From JBNAGF01 sp049801055 (GTDB lineage: Bacteria > Pseudomonadota > Alphaproteobacteria > Rhodobacterales > Rhodobacteraceae): a stretch of DNA of 64,000 nucleotides. Below are positions 24,217-33,949 of this stretch, piece after piece. The DNA is taken from assembly GCF_049801055.1 (NCBI RefSeq), contig NZ_JBNAGF010000014.1, positions 62,001 to 126,000 of the forward strand, written 5' to 3'. The notes below the pieces were generated by a model that worked only from the letters and a program-made list of their open reading frames with translations, did not search any database and was not told the DNA's origin. Every line of letters begins with the position of its first letter. The first letter of the stretch is position 1. A program made the position numbers and the translations under genes.

Positions 24217-25350
24217 ATGAGCGAAAACGTCAAGATCAACCGCGGCCTGAAAGGCGTGTATTTCGAACGTTCCGCGGTCAGCGACATTGATGGCGGCAAA
24301 GGTGAGCTGAGCTATCGGGGCTACTCGATCCATGATCTGGCCACCCAATCGACGTTCGAAGAGGTCGCCTATCTGCTGATCTATGGGGAATTGCCGAACG
24401 CGGATGAGTTGGCCGACTTTGACACGCGTCTCAAGGAAAGCCGCACCCTTCCCGACTCAGTCTTTGACATCATTGCAGCCTGCAAGGATGGCCACCCGAT
24501 GGATGTTCTGCGCACATCGGTTTCCGCGTTGGCCGCTCTGGAGCCGGACAGTCAACAAACAGGCGAAGACGCGTTCGTTGAGAACGGCATCCGCCTCACC
24601 AGTCAGGTCCCGATGATCATCGCTGCCCACGAGGCAATCCGCAACGGGCGCGACCCTGTGCCGGCGGATCCCTCCCTGAGCCATGCCGCGAACTGGCTGT
24701 GGATGTTGAAGGGGCAGAAGCCGAGCAAGGACGCCGCGCGTCTCGCTGATGTGGATTTCATACTTCATGCTGAACACGGGTCGAATGCCTCGAGCTTTGC
24801 TGCTCGCGTGACGGTCGGAACCGAGGCCAATTTGCACGGCGCTATCGTGACAGCGCTCAGCACTCTGGCCGGCCCCGCCCACGGAGGGGCTGCTGAAGAC
24901 GTCATGAAGATGGTTCACGAGATAGGCGAGCCGGAGAATGCAGCCGCCTATGTCAAGGCAAAGCGCAAGGCACGCGAAGCGGTCACGGGTTTTGGCCACA
25001 GGGTTTACCGCAAGGAAGATCCCCGCGCCCGCCATATGCGCGACGGGGTCCGCAAACTTGGTGAGGAAATGGGGGCGCCTGAATGGTATGAAATCCTTCA
25101 AGCCGTTGTCGAAGCGATGCAGCCCTACTCTCGCCATGGGCTGAACGTGAATGTCGATTTCTATTCAGGCGTGATCTACCAGTTGCACGGCATCCCGATG
25201 GATTTGTACGTCCCGATTTTTGCCATCGGCAGAATGCCCGGCTGGGTGATTCAATGCATCGAACAACAGCGCCAGAATATCCTGATCCGCCCCCTGACCC
25301 TTTATAACGGGCCGCAGTTGCGGGATTACGTGCCGCTTGCAAGCCGCTGA
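24217..25350 (+). CDS. Citrate synthase / 2-methylcitrate synthase family
   Basis: This 377-residue short-type enzyme condenses acetyl-CoA (or propionyl-CoA) with oxaloacetate. The catalytic residues are visible: His in GPAHGG, His in GFGHRVYRKEDPRARH, and Asp in NVNVDFYSG. It lies between pta and the sulfite dehydrogenase genes and would draw acetyl-CoA from taurine into the TCA cycle. It is likely a second citrate synthase beside the housekeeping GltA. AGAAGGAG precedes the start. Citrate and methylcitrate synthases cannot be separated by eye. Confidence 0.85.
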   Translation: MSENVKINRGLKGVYFERSAVSDIDGGKGELSYRGYSIHDLATQSTFEEVAYLLIYGELPNADELADFDTRLKESRTLPDSVFDIIAACKDGHPMDVLRTSVSALAALEPDSQQTGEDAFVENGIRLTSQVPMIIAAHEAIRNGRDPVPADPSLSHAANWLWMLKGQKPSKDAARLADVDFILHAEHGSNASSFAARVTVGTEANLHGAIVTALSTLAGPAHGGAAEDVMKMVHEIGEPENAAAYVKAKRKAREAVTGFGHRVYRKEDPRARHMRDGVRKLGEEMGAPEWYEILQAVVEAMQPYSRHGLNVNVDFYSGVIYQLHGIPMDLYVPIFAIGRMPGWVIQCIEQQRQNILIRPLTLYNGPQLRDYVPLASR

Positions 25351-25401
25351 CACAAATCGAACCCTTCACCAGAAACATCTCCGATACTGACAAGGACCGC
25401 C

Positions 25402-28221
25402 ATGGCACATTCAGAACCAAAGCTCGACCTGTCTCCACCAGTGTCGGACGAAGTGCGAAAGACGACCTGCTACATGTGTGCCTGCCGGTGCGGCATCAAC
25501 GTGCACATGAAGGACGGCAAAGTTGCCTATATCGAAGGCAACCGGGACCACCCGGTCAATCAGGGCGTCCTTTGCGCCAAAGGCAGCGCCGGGATCATGC
25601 AGCACAACGCGCCATCGCGCCTGCGCGCGCCTTTGAAGCGCGTCGGGCCGCGCGGTTCGGGCGAATTTCAGGAGATCTCCTGGGACGAGGCGATCAGTAC
25701 GGCTGTTGGCTGGCTGAACGAACTGCACGAAACCGCTCCACATAAGCTGGCCTTTTTCACGGGCCGGGATCAAAGTCAGAGCTTCACTTCATTCTGGGCG
25801 CAGAATTTTGGCACCCCGAATTACGCAGCTCATGGCGGGTTCTGTTCGGTCAACATGGCCGCCGGCGGGATCTATACGATGGGCGGAGCCTTTTGGGAGT
25901 TCGGACAGCCGGATTGGGAACGCACAAAGCTGTTCATGTTGTTCGGCGTTGCCGAAGACCACGACAGCAACCCGATCAAAATCGGGCTTGGCAAGATCAA
26001 GAAACGTGGTGCGCGAGTCATTGGGGTTAACCCGATCCGATCCGGCTACAATGCCGTTGCCGATGACTGGGTCGGCATCACGCCGGGCACGGACGGACTC
26101 TTTATTCTTTCGATGATCCACGTGTTGATGAAAGCCGGGAAAATCGATCTTGATTACCTGAGCAGATACACCAACGCTCCCGTTTTGTTGAATGCCACCG
26201 AGGGACCGGAAAGAGGTCTGTTTCTGAGGGATGGCGACGGCAAACCGCTGGTGATCGACCGAAAGACCGGCCAAACTGCACCTTTCGACCAGCCCGGAGT
26301 GCGCCCGGACCTGTCGGCTGTATTGGAACGGGATGGCGTCACGCACCGCACAGTTTTCCATCAGATGGCTGAAAAATACCTCAGCAACGAATACGCCCCC
26401 GAAGCGGTGGCCGACCGTTGCGGCATCCCTGCCGATCGCATCCGGACCATCGCAGGTGAAATCGCCCGAGTCGCATTTGACGAAGCCATCGAGCTGGATC
26501 AGGAATGGACCGACTTCCGAGGCGAAACTCACAGCAAGATGGTGGGTCGACCGGTCAGTTTCCATGCGATGCGCGGCATCTCTGCCCACGCCAACGGGTT
26601 CCAAACCTGCCGCGCGCTGCACGTGCTACAGATATTGCTGGGGTCGGTCGAAGTCCCGGGAGGCTTCCGATTCAAGCCGCCCTATCCTAAACCTGTCGAG
26701 GTTCATCCTACTCCACACGGCCACGGTCGACCGGGCAGGCCGTTGGACGGGCCTCACCTGGGCTTCCCCCGCGGACCGCAGGACTTGCAGTTAGACGACG
26801 ACGGCAAGGCCAAGCGGATCGACAAGGCCTTCAGCTGGGAGAATCCGATGTCGGTGCATGGGCTCATGCACATGGTGATCTCGAATGCCGCGGCCGGAGA
26901 CCCTTACCGGATCGACACGTTGTTCATGTACATGGCCAACATGTCATGGAATTCCTCGATGAACACGAAGGGCGTGATGGAGATGCTGACCGCCCGCAAC
27001 GATGATGGGAAATACGTCATCCCGCGGATCATCTATTCGGACGCATACTCCTCGGAAATGGTTGCCTATGCAGATCTGATCCTGCCCGACACGACATATC
27101 TTGAACGGCACGATTGTATCTCGCTGCTCGACCGACCGATCTGCGAGGCCGATGCCGCTGCCGACGCCATCCGGTGGCCCGTGGTGGAACCGGACCGTGA
27201 CGTGCGTGGTTTCCAATCGGTTCTGATCGAACTTGCCAACCGAATGAACTTGCCCGGCTTCGTGCACGAGGACGGAACGCCCAAGTGGAAAGACTACGCG
27301 GATTACATCGTGAACCACGAACGCAAGCCCGGCATCGGCCCTCTCGCCGGGTTTCGTGGGGATGGATCCGAAACCGGACGTGGCGCGGTGAATCCGGACC
27401 AACTGGACCGCTATATTGAAAACGGCGGCTTTTTTGTTGAACACATCCCGGAAGGCGCGGATTTTTTCAAACCGTGGAACATGGCTTACCAGGACTGGGC
27501 CGTGGGAATGGGACTGTATGATAGCCCGCAACCCTACCTGTTTCAGCTCTATGCTGAGCCGGTCCGCAAGTTCCAGCTGGCCGCCGAAGGTCATGGTGAC
27601 CGTCAGCCCCCGGAACACCTGCGTGATCGCCTCAAGACAGCGATGGATCCACTCCCGTTCTGGTACGAGACCGACCAAACCGGCAATGACGGCTTTACCG
27701 TAAACGCCCTCACCCAGAGACCCATGGCCATGTATCACTCATGGGGAACTCAGAATGCCTGGCTCAGACAACTTCACGGCCGCAACCCGCTCTATGTCCC
27801 GACCAAGTTGATGCGTGAACACCGGCTGGCGGATGGAGACTGGGCCAAAGTCACCTCGCCGCACGGCGAAATAGTCGTGCCAGTTATGGAAATGGCGGCG
27901 CTCAACGACAACACGGTCTGGACGTGGAATGCGATCGGCAAGCGCAAGGGGGCCTGGGCACTGGACGAAAACGCTCCGGAGGCCACCAAAGGGTTTCTGT
28001 TGAACCACCTAATTCACGAGCTGCTTCCTCCCAAAGGCGACGGTATGCGTTGGGCCAATTCGGATCCGATCACCGGGCAGGCAGCATGGTTCGATCTTAA
28101 GGTGAAGATCGAAAAGACCGCCGCGCCGGGCGAACTCCCAGAAAGCCAGCCCACTTTCAGCGCCCTCAAATCGCCGGTGGGCACTGGCCCGAAAGATCTG
28201 AAATGGAAGGTCGGGAAATGA
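25402..28221 (+). CDS. soeA: Sulfite dehydrogenase (quinone) molybdopterin subunit
   Basis: SoeA is the catalytic Mo-bis-MGD subunit of cytoplasmic membrane-bound sulfite oxidation. The 939-residue protein opens with a 4Fe-4S site (CYMCACRCGINV ... GVLCAKG), has a likely Mo-ligand Cys in HGGFCSVNMAAGG, and the C-terminal molydopterin-binding domain (RPMAMYHSWGTQNAWLRQLH). No twin-arginine signal is present, fitting SoeA rather than periplasmic relatives such as PsrA or TtrA. It is followed by soeB and soeC. Location after xsc supports oxidation of Xsc-derived sulfite, though the family also includes other sulfur substrates. Confidence 0.88.
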   Translation: MAHSEPKLDLSPPVSDEVRKTTCYMCACRCGINVHMKDGKVAYIEGNRDHPVNQGVLCAKGSAGIMQHNAPSRLRAPLKRVGPRGSGEFQEISWDEAISTAVGWLNELHETAPHKLAFFTGRDQSQSFTSFWAQNFGTPNYAAHGGFCSVNMAAGGIYTMGGAFWEFGQPDWERTKLFMLFGVAEDHDSNPIKIGLGKIKKRGARVIGVNPIRSGYNAVADDWVGITPGTDGLFILSMIHVLMKAGKIDLDYLSRYTNAPVLLNATEGPERGLFLRDGDGKPLVIDRKTGQTAPFDQPGVRPDLSAVLERDGVTHRTVFHQMAEKYLSNEYAPEAVADRCGIPADRIRTIAGEIARVAFDEAIELDQEWTDFRGETHSKMVGRPVSFHAMRGISAHANGFQTCRALHVLQILLGSVEVPGGFRFKPPYPKPVEVHPTPHGHGRPGRPLDGPHLGFPRGPQDLQLDDDGKAKRIDKAFSWENPMSVHGLMHMVISNAAAGDPYRIDTLFMYMANMSWNSSMNTKGVMEMLTARNDDGKYVIPRIIYSDAYSSEMVAYADLILPDTTYLERHDCISLLDRPICEADAAADAIRWPVVEPDRDVRGFQSVLIELANRMNLPGFVHEDGTPKWKDYADYIVNHERKPGIGPLAGFRGDGSETGRGAVNPDQLDRYIENGGFFVEHIPEGADFFKPWNMAYQDWAVGMGLYDSPQPYLFQLYAEPVRKFQLAAEGHGDRQPPEHLRDRLKTAMDPLPFWYETDQTGNDGFTVNALTQRPMAMYHSWGTQNAWLRQLHGRNPLYVPTKLMREHRLADGDWAKVTSPHGEIVVPVMEMAALNDNTVWTWNAIGKRKGAWALDENAPEATKGFLLNHLIHELLPPKGDGMRWANSDPITGQAAWFDLKVKIEKTAAPGELPESQPTFSALKSPVGTGPKDLKWKVGK

Positions 28222-28230
28222 GCCAGCCTC

Positions 28231-28292
28231 TTCATCTTTTTAAAAAATACTCCAGGGGGGTCGCGGCCTGCCGCGACGGGGGCAGCGCCCCC
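28231..28292 (+). repeat. Dispersed intergenic element, copy 2, with two hairpins
   Basis: The stretch begins TTCATCTTTTT and runs AAATACTCC as at 8215, then holds a TCGCGG-CCTG-CCGCGA hairpin (28261-28276) and GGGGGC-AGC-GCCCCC (28278-28292). It fills the gap between soeA and soeB. Copy 1 shares the first part but only a short hairpin. Confidence 0.5.
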
Positions 28293-28321
28293 ACCCACGC
28301 AAACGGACGAGGTTCACCGAC

Positions 28322-29086
28322 ATGACCGAACTCCCAAATTCGACCGATCGCAAGATGGGTCTGGTGATCGATCTCGATACTTGCGTCGGATGCCATGCCT
28401 GCGTCATTTCCTGCAAAGGCTGGAACACCGAGAACTACGGAGCGCCACTTAGCGATCAGGATCCCTATGGCGCGGACCCCTCCGGCACATTTCTGAACCG
28501 GGTTCACAGCTATCATGTCCAGCCCGGGACTGGGCCGGCGCAGCTGGTTCATTTTCCGAAGTCCTGCCTGCATTGCGAAGACGCGCCCTGCGTCACGGTC
28601 TGCCCGACAGGAGCAAGCTATAAACGAAGCGAAGACGGGATTGTTCTGGTCAACGAAGACCATTGCATCGGCTGCGGCCTGTGCGCGTGGTCCTGCCCCT
28701 ACGGAGCGCGGGAGATGGATCTGGCCGAAGGTGTCATGAAAAAGTGCACGCTCTGTGTCGACCGGATTTATAACGAAAACCTGCCAGAAGTGGATCGCAT
28801 TCCGTCCTGCGTGCGCACCTGCCCGGCCGGTGCCCGGCATTTCGGAGATCTCGGCGACCCCCAAAGCGACGTTTCACAGCTGGTAGCGGAACGCGGTGGC
28901 ATGGATTTGATGCCCGAAATGGGAACGAAACCCGTCAACAAATATCTCCCACCGCGTCCCAAGGACACAATTGACGAGCAAATTGACGTTCTGGCTCCGT
29001 TGTTGGCTCCTGTGGCCGAAGAACCGGGTGGGTTCATGCGCTGGCTCGACAAGGCGCTTGACCAGCTGCCTGGAGGGTCCGACTGA
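28322..29086 (+). CDS. soeB: Sulfite dehydrogenase iron-sulfur subunit
   Basis: SoeB carries electrons from SoeA to SoeC through four 4Fe-4S clusters. The 254-residue protein has four cysteine groups: CVGCHACVISCK, CLHCEDAPCVTVCPTG, CIGCGLCAWSCPYG, and CTLCVD with a later CVRTCPAG. It belongs to the DmsB/PhsB/TtrB-like family, and no signal peptide is visible, in line with a cytoplasmic location. It overlaps soeC by one base (TGATG), so the two are translationally coupled. Confidence 0.9.
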   Translation: MTELPNSTDRKMGLVIDLDTCVGCHACVISCKGWNTENYGAPLSDQDPYGADPSGTFLNRVHSYHVQPGTGPAQLVHFPKSCLHCEDAPCVTVCPTGASYKRSEDGIVLVNEDHCIGCGLCAWSCPYGAREMDLAEGVMKKCTLCVDRIYNENLPEVDRIPSCVRTCPAGARHFGDLGDPQSDVSQLVAERGGMDLMPEMGTKPVNKYLPPRPKDTIDEQIDVLAPLLAPVAEEPGGFMRWLDKALDQLPGGSD

Positions 29087-29958
29087 TGCACCCTGCTCCT
29101 TCCGTCATCGTATTTACCACATTGTCGGGGCTCGGGTTCGGGCTGCTGTTCTTCCTGGGGCTTGGGCTGCCATCCGTATCCGGGTTCGTGGCGTTCGCCT
29201 TTTTTGCCATCGGATTCGGGCTGGCCGTGATCGGATTGCTGGCATCGACCTTTCACCTTGGCCACCCCGAGCGCGCATGGCGGGCCATGACCCAGTGGAA
29301 AACAAGCTGGCTCAGCCGTGAAGGCGTTTGCGCTGTCGCGGCACTACTGATCCTTGCGCTTTATGCTCTCGGGCCTGTTTTTTTTGGAACCCGCTGGCCT
29401 GTTCTGGGCGCGATCGGCAGTGCACTGAGCCTCGCAACGGTTTTCACCACCTCGATGATCTATACACAGCTAAAGACAATTCCGCGCTGGAACATGGGCT
29501 TAACCCCGGTTGTATTCCTGTCCTTCAGCCTTGCTGGTGGGGCATTGCTGGCCGGGCAGGTCCAACTTGCGACACTCTTGTTGACCATTGCTGCATTGGT
29601 GCAGCTTGCATACTGGGTGCTCGGCGACAAGGCGCTGGCGCGTTCAGGCACGGATCTCGGAACGGCAACAGGGCTTGGAGCGCGCGGCTCGGTTTCTGCT
29701 TTCGAGCCGCCGCATACAGGGTCCAACTATTTACTGCGTGAGTTTGTATTCGTTGTCGGCCGAAAACACGCTCAGAAGCTACGGGTCATCGCATGGGTAT
29801 TTGCTTTTGCGGTTCCCGTTGCCCTGCTCTTGCTGCCCTTCCATCATCTGCTGGCTGCCCTAGCCGTGCTTTCGCATCTGATCGGTGTGGCAGTGTCCCG
29901 CTGGTTGTTCTTTGCCGAAGCCGAACATGTCGTGGGGCTGTACTACGGAAAGCGTTGA
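29086..29958 (+). CDS. soeC: Sulfite dehydrogenase membrane anchor (DmsC/NrfD type)
   Basis: This 290-residue protein has about eight hydrophobic helices, with FTTLSGLGFGLLFFLGLGLP at the start and STFHLGHPERAWRAMTQWKTSWLSREG typical of DmsC-type quinone reductase anchors. It would pass electrons from SoeB to quinone. One-base overlap with soeB. A strong terminator follows. Confidence 0.88.
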   Translation: MHPAPSVIVFTTLSGLGFGLLFFLGLGLPSVSGFVAFAFFAIGFGLAVIGLLASTFHLGHPERAWRAMTQWKTSWLSREGVCAVAALLILALYALGPVFFGTRWPVLGAIGSALSLATVFTTSMIYTQLKTIPRWNMGLTPVVFLSFSLAGGALLAGQVQLATLLLTIAALVQLAYWVLGDKALARSGTDLGTATGLGARGSVSAFEPPHTGSNYLLREFVFVVGRKHAQKLRVIAWVFAFAVPVALLLLPFHHLLAALAVLSHLIGVAVSRWLFFAEAEHVVGLYYGKR

Positions 29959-30012
29959 ACCCGCTATTGGCTCGGAACAGCGGGTACTTTCCGCAAGGCC
30001 CGAAGAAGAAAA

Positions 30013-30046
30013 GGCGGCGCTCCAGTTCGGAGGCCGCCCTTTTTTT
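30013..30046 (+). terminator. Intrinsic terminator after soeC
   Basis: GGCGGC and CTCC (with a bulged G) pair with GGAG and GCCGCC at 30013-30038 around an AGTTC loop, followed by CTTTTTTT. It ends the soeABC transcript before convergent dapA. Confidence 0.88.
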
Positions 30047-30076
30047 GCGGGATCCTGAATCGATTCCAACCTGAGG

Positions 30077-30949
30077 TCAGAGAAGCCCTGCATGTGCCAT
30101 TGCGGCGTCAATGGCAGCCTTTGTGCTGTCTTCGAGGCCGGTCAGCGGCAATCTGACTTCTTCGCTGCACAAGCCAAGGCGCGACAGGGCGTACTTTGCG
30201 CTCACCAACCCCGGCTCGATAAAGATCGCTTCGTGCAACGGCATCAGCTTGTCCTGATACTCAAGCGCCTTTGCATAGTCGCCGGCAAGAGTGGCTTGCT
30301 GGAACTCGGCACAAAGCTTGGGCGCAACATTCGCGGTCACAGAAATGCAGCCCACCCCGCCATGTGCATTGAAGCCCAGGGCAGATGCATCTTCGCCTGA
30401 CAGCTGGACGAAGTCCGCGCCGCAGCTGGCGCGCTGCTGAGAGACACGAGTGATATCACCGGTCGCGTCCTTTACGCCTGCAATCCGTGGCAGCTTGGCC
30501 AGCTCTCCCATTGTCTCAGGTGTCATATCGACAATCGAACGGCCGGGAATGTTGTAAATGATGATCGGCAGATCGCCGCAATCATGGAGGGCGGTGAAAT
30601 GGGCGACCATGCCGCGCTGGGTTGGCTTGTTGTAGTAAGGTGTCACCACAAGTGCCGCATCGGCACCGACCCGCTCGGCGAACTGCACAAAGCGGATAGC
30701 TTCAATTGTATTGTTGGACCCTGCGCCAGCGATCACCGGAACCCGGCCGGCTGCGGCCTTGACCACCTCTTCGACCACGGTTTCGTGTTCTTCGTGGGTC
30801 AGTGTCGGGCTTTCGCCGGTGGTTCCAACCGGCACGAGACCCGTCGACCCTTCGTCAATCTGCCATTCGACAAGGTGTTTGAGCGTCTCCAAATCCAGCT
30901 CACCGTTTCGAAACGGGGTGACGAGGGCCGGCATAGAGCCTTTGAACAT
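30077..30949 (-). CDS. dapA: 4-hydroxy-tetrahydrodipicolinate synthase
   Basis: DapA condenses aspartate semialdehyde and pyruvate in lysine/DAP synthesis. The 290-residue product has the TIM-barrel residues GTTGESPTL, the catalytic Tyr in VTPYYNKPTQ, and the Schiff-base Lys in IAGVKDATGD. The ATG at 30949 follows GGGAGCG; the frame extends upstream without a site. It is divergent from slt. Confidence 0.95.
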   Translation of the reverse strand: MFKGSMPALVTPFRNGELDLETLKHLVEWQIDEGSTGLVPVGTTGESPTLTHEEHETVVEEVVKAAAGRVPVIAGAGSNNTIEAIRFVQFAERVGADAALVVTPYYNKPTQRGMVAHFTALHDCGDLPIIIYNIPGRSIVDMTPETMGELAKLPRIAGVKDATGDITRVSQQRASCGADFVQLSGEDASALGFNAHGGVGCISVTANVAPKLCAEFQQATLAGDYAKALEYQDKLMPLHEAIFIEPGLVSAKYALSRLGLCSEEVRLPLTGLEDSTKAAIDAAMAHAGLL

Positions 30950-31086
30950 GGGTGCGCTCCCTTGGTTGCAGTGCTGCGGGCACAAGCCCGCCGAATGAGC
31001 CCCCGACCAAAGATTGTGTGTTGATCCCGGCGGGAGTCGGATTATCGTGACAGGCTGTAGCCTTGGTTCGTTGGGAAATGCAAGGG

Positions 31087-33072
31087 ATGACACGCATACT
31101 TGCCCTGCTTGCGGCATTGATTTTCTCGACCGCATTCACGTCGAGTGCCGTTGAGGCCGATTCTGCGGACAACCTTCGCGCAGCCGTGACCGAGATGCGC
31201 AGAGACAACTGGACCGAGGCCTTAAGGGTGGCCGGCGAGCGCGGCTCGGTCACACGGGACATCGTAGTTTGGCATTGGCTGCGTGCAGGCAAAGGATCAT
31301 CGGGCGACGTGCTCGTGTTTCTGGATCGGCGGCCGGACTGGCCGGGGCTGGACTGGTTGCGGCGCAAGAGTGAACCATCTTTCACCAATGCAGATCCGGA
31401 CAGAGTTCTGCAATTTTACGATGGCAACCCGCCGAAGACCGCTGAAGGCGCACTGAACTTTGCTGCGGCCTTGTTGGCCAAGGGAAACGAGGGTGACGCG
31501 CACGCCGAACTGGTCAAAGCTTGGCGCACAATGCCAATGGGTAGCGGTTTGCAATCGGAATACCTGAAGAAATACCGAAAACTGCTGGCGCCACATCACG
31601 AGGCCCGATTGGACCGGCTACTGTGGGACGGTCACAAGGTCAGCGGGCGCCGTATGGTGCCGCTGGTCAGCGATGGCCATCGCAAACTGGCCGAAGCGCG
31701 ATTGGCGCTGCAGGATCTGGCGCCGGGTGTTGACGACCGGATCGCTGCGGTTCCTGCTGGGCTCAAAACATCGCCCGGGCTGGCGCATGACCGGTTTGTA
31801 TGGCGCGACAGAAAGGGCTTTGACGATAGCGCAGTAGAGCTGATGCTGAGCCGGTCGAAATCACCTGAAGCGCTGGGTGAACCTCAGGCATGGGCGCAGC
31901 GCCGCCGCAACCTTGCCCGCCAAAAGATGCGGGACGGTGACTCACAGACAGCCTACAAGATCGCGGCGCACCACCATCTGACACCAGAGGCCGGCTATGC
32001 CTTTGCCGATCTGGAGTGGATTGCGGGCTTTGTCGCTCTTCGCAAACTGGATGATCCGGCAACCGCAGTGCAGCATTTCGAACGTTTTGAAACCGCGGTC
32101 GCTTCTCCGATCTCGAAGGGACGGGCCGGATACTGGATCGGTCGCGCATACGAGGCGATGGGAGACATTGACAAAGCACAGGCCGGATATGCGCTCGCGG
32201 CCGAGTTTCAGACGTCATACTATGGGCTTCTGGCAGCCGAGCGGATCGGACGGCCATTCGATCCGAAACTCATGCAGCCTCGGCAGCCAGACAGCTGGAA
32301 GACCGAGAGTTTCATGGGGTCGACTGTGCTGCAGGCGGGTCTGCTCCTGCTGGAGGCGAGCGAATTGGACCTCGCCGAACGGTTTCTGACCCATTTGGTC
32401 GAAGGGCTACAGCCGGAACCGGCCCAGCGCCTTGGTGACATGGTTCTTGATATGAACCAACCCCATCTGGCCGTGATGATTGCCAAACGAGCTGCTCGCA
32501 CGGGTGTGGTGATCCCAAATGCCTATTTCCCGTTACACCCATTGGCGAAAATGGATCTGCCGATGGCTCCGGAAATGAGCCTTGCCATTGCCCGACGGGA
32601 AAGTGAATTTGATCCGGTCGTGATCAGCGGCGCAGGCGCGCGGGGTCTGATGCAAGTCATGCCGGCAACGGCCAAGCTGGTTGCAACGGATCTGGGCATT
32701 CTCGGCGGGCACAGTACCGACCGGCTGATCGGGGACTGGAAATACAACGCCAAGCTGGGGGCCAATTATCTGGCCGGGCTCGCCGGCGATTTTCGGGGCA
32801 ATGTGGTGATGATGTCGGCCGGCTACAACGCGGGTCCGCGGCGACCAATTTCCTGGATGCAGAGGTTTGGTGATCCGCGCAGTTCCGGGTCTGAGGGCGG
32901 AATGGACATCGTCGACTGGATCGAACACATTCCTTTCAATGAAACCCGAAACTACGTGATGCGCGTGACCGAAAGCCTGCCGATCTATCGGGCTCGCCTT
33001 GAAAAGAAACCCCTGCCCGTTCCCTTCTCGCAGGAGTTGACCGGGTCAACTCTTTATTCGTTCGCGCCATAG
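31087..33072 (+). CDS. slt: Soluble lytic transglycosylase
   Basis: This periplasmic enzyme cleaves peptidoglycan to 1,6-anhydromuropeptides. It has an N-terminal signal (MTRILALLAALIFSTAFTSS, then A-V-E), a long helical superhelix of repeats, and a C-terminal SLT domain from about residue 500. There SLAIARRESEFDP carries the catalytic Glu, followed by GARGLMQVMPATAKLVA and MSAGYNAGP. Starts at 31078 or 31087 are possible; neither has a strong ribosome site, and 31087 is chosen for its signal peptide and distance from GGGAA. Its 3' end overlaps the opposing transporter gene by 27 bases. Confidence 0.9.
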   Translation: MTRILALLAALIFSTAFTSSAVEADSADNLRAAVTEMRRDNWTEALRVAGERGSVTRDIVVWHWLRAGKGSSGDVLVFLDRRPDWPGLDWLRRKSEPSFTNADPDRVLQFYDGNPPKTAEGALNFAAALLAKGNEGDAHAELVKAWRTMPMGSGLQSEYLKKYRKLLAPHHEARLDRLLWDGHKVSGRRMVPLVSDGHRKLAEARLALQDLAPGVDDRIAAVPAGLKTSPGLAHDRFVWRDRKGFDDSAVELMLSRSKSPEALGEPQAWAQRRRNLARQKMRDGDSQTAYKIAAHHHLTPEAGYAFADLEWIAGFVALRKLDDPATAVQHFERFETAVASPISKGRAGYWIGRAYEAMGDIDKAQAGYALAAEFQTSYYGLLAAERIGRPFDPKLMQPRQPDSWKTESFMGSTVLQAGLLLLEASELDLAERFLTHLVEGLQPEPAQRLGDMVLDMNQPHLAVMIAKRAARTGVVIPNAYFPLHPLAKMDLPMAPEMSLAIARRESEFDPVVISGAGARGLMQVMPATAKLVATDLGILGGHSTDRLIGDWKYNAKLGANYLAGLAGDFRGNVVMMSAGYNAGPRRPISWMQRFGDPRSSGSEGGMDIVDWIEHIPFNETRNYVMRVTESLPIYRARLEKKPLPVPFSQELTGSTLYSFAP

Positions 33073-33936
33073 GGTAAACAGCCCCGCCGCGACAATCAGA
33101 CCGGATCCCACGACGACAGCATTGCGCAGGTTCTCGTCGAACAGCGTGATTCCAAGAATGGACGCCCAGAGCAGATGGAAGTAGGCAAAGGGCTGCACGG
33201 CACTGGCCTCGGCCACCTCGTAGCACTTGATCAGTAGCCAATGCCCCAACGCGCCGGTAAGGCATAACAAAGACATCCACTTCCAGTCCGACGCGCTCAT
33301 CGGCTCCCAGAACCAGACGCCGATCGCGGTCATCATCACCGCGCCGGCAATACCGGTCCAGAAAAAGCTGGTTGTGGAATCGTCCTGCCGCGCGACATAT
33401 CGGGTCAGCAGTCCGTAAAGTGCGAACATCAACGCTGAAATCAGCGGGATGATGGCCGCCGGATGAAACACGCCCATGCCCGGCTGCAGGATGATCAAAA
33501 CGCCGATGCATCCAACCCCGATGGCCATCCATCGACGCCAGCCAACCTTTTCTCCCAGTACCGGGCCACTGAGCGCCGCGACAAGAAGCGGGTAGCAAAT
33601 GAAAACAGCCTGACTTTCGATCAGGCCAAGGATGGTAAAGCCATAAACGGCAACGCAAATCTCACCTGCCAAAAGCAACCCGCGCAGAATCTGTAGAAAC
33701 GGCTGTCTCGTATAAGCGGCACGTCGCAATCCACCCGAGGATCGTGCCGCCAGAGCCACGACAAAGACTGCAAAGAACCAATACCGGATCATCACCACCA
33801 TGTAGGTGTTGTAGGTTCCGGCCAGATGGCGAGAAATTCCGTCTTGCAAGGCAAATACGATTGTGGCTGCCAGCATCAGCAGAATGCCCATTGGGACATT
33901 GTTTGACTGTTCCCGCGTCACCGAAGCATCCGACAT
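33046..33936 (-). CDS. EamA/DMT-family transporter
   Basis: This 296-residue integral membrane protein has ten predicted helices in two EamA repeats (MGILLMLAATIVFALQDGIS in the first; PLISALMFALYGLLTRYVA in the second). DMT exporters or importers move small metabolites. It is 13 bases before mnmD on the same strand and may be cotranscribed, but substrate is not readable. Its 3' end lies 27 bases inside the 3' end of slt. Confidence 0.85.
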   Translation of the reverse strand: MSDASVTREQSNNVPMGILLMLAATIVFALQDGISRHLAGTYNTYMVVMIRYWFFAVFVVALAARSSGGLRRAAYTRQPFLQILRGLLLAGEICVAVYGFTILGLIESQAVFICYPLLVAALSGPVLGEKVGWRRWMAIGVGCIGVLIILQPGMGVFHPAAIIPLISALMFALYGLLTRYVARQDDSTTSFFWTGIAGAVMMTAIGVWFWEPMSASDWKWMSLLCLTGALGHWLLIKCYEVAEASAVQPFAYFHLLWASILGITLFDENLRNAVVVGSGLIVAAGLFTLWRERIKS

Positions 33937-33949
33937 CTGGTTCCGGTCC

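Noticed and set aside
22898..24220. A 440-residue plus-strand frame across the end of xsc and all of pta
   Set aside because: It overlaps the xsc C-terminus in another frame and lies antisense to pta. The product is low-complexity Arg/Ser/Ala-rich with no domain.
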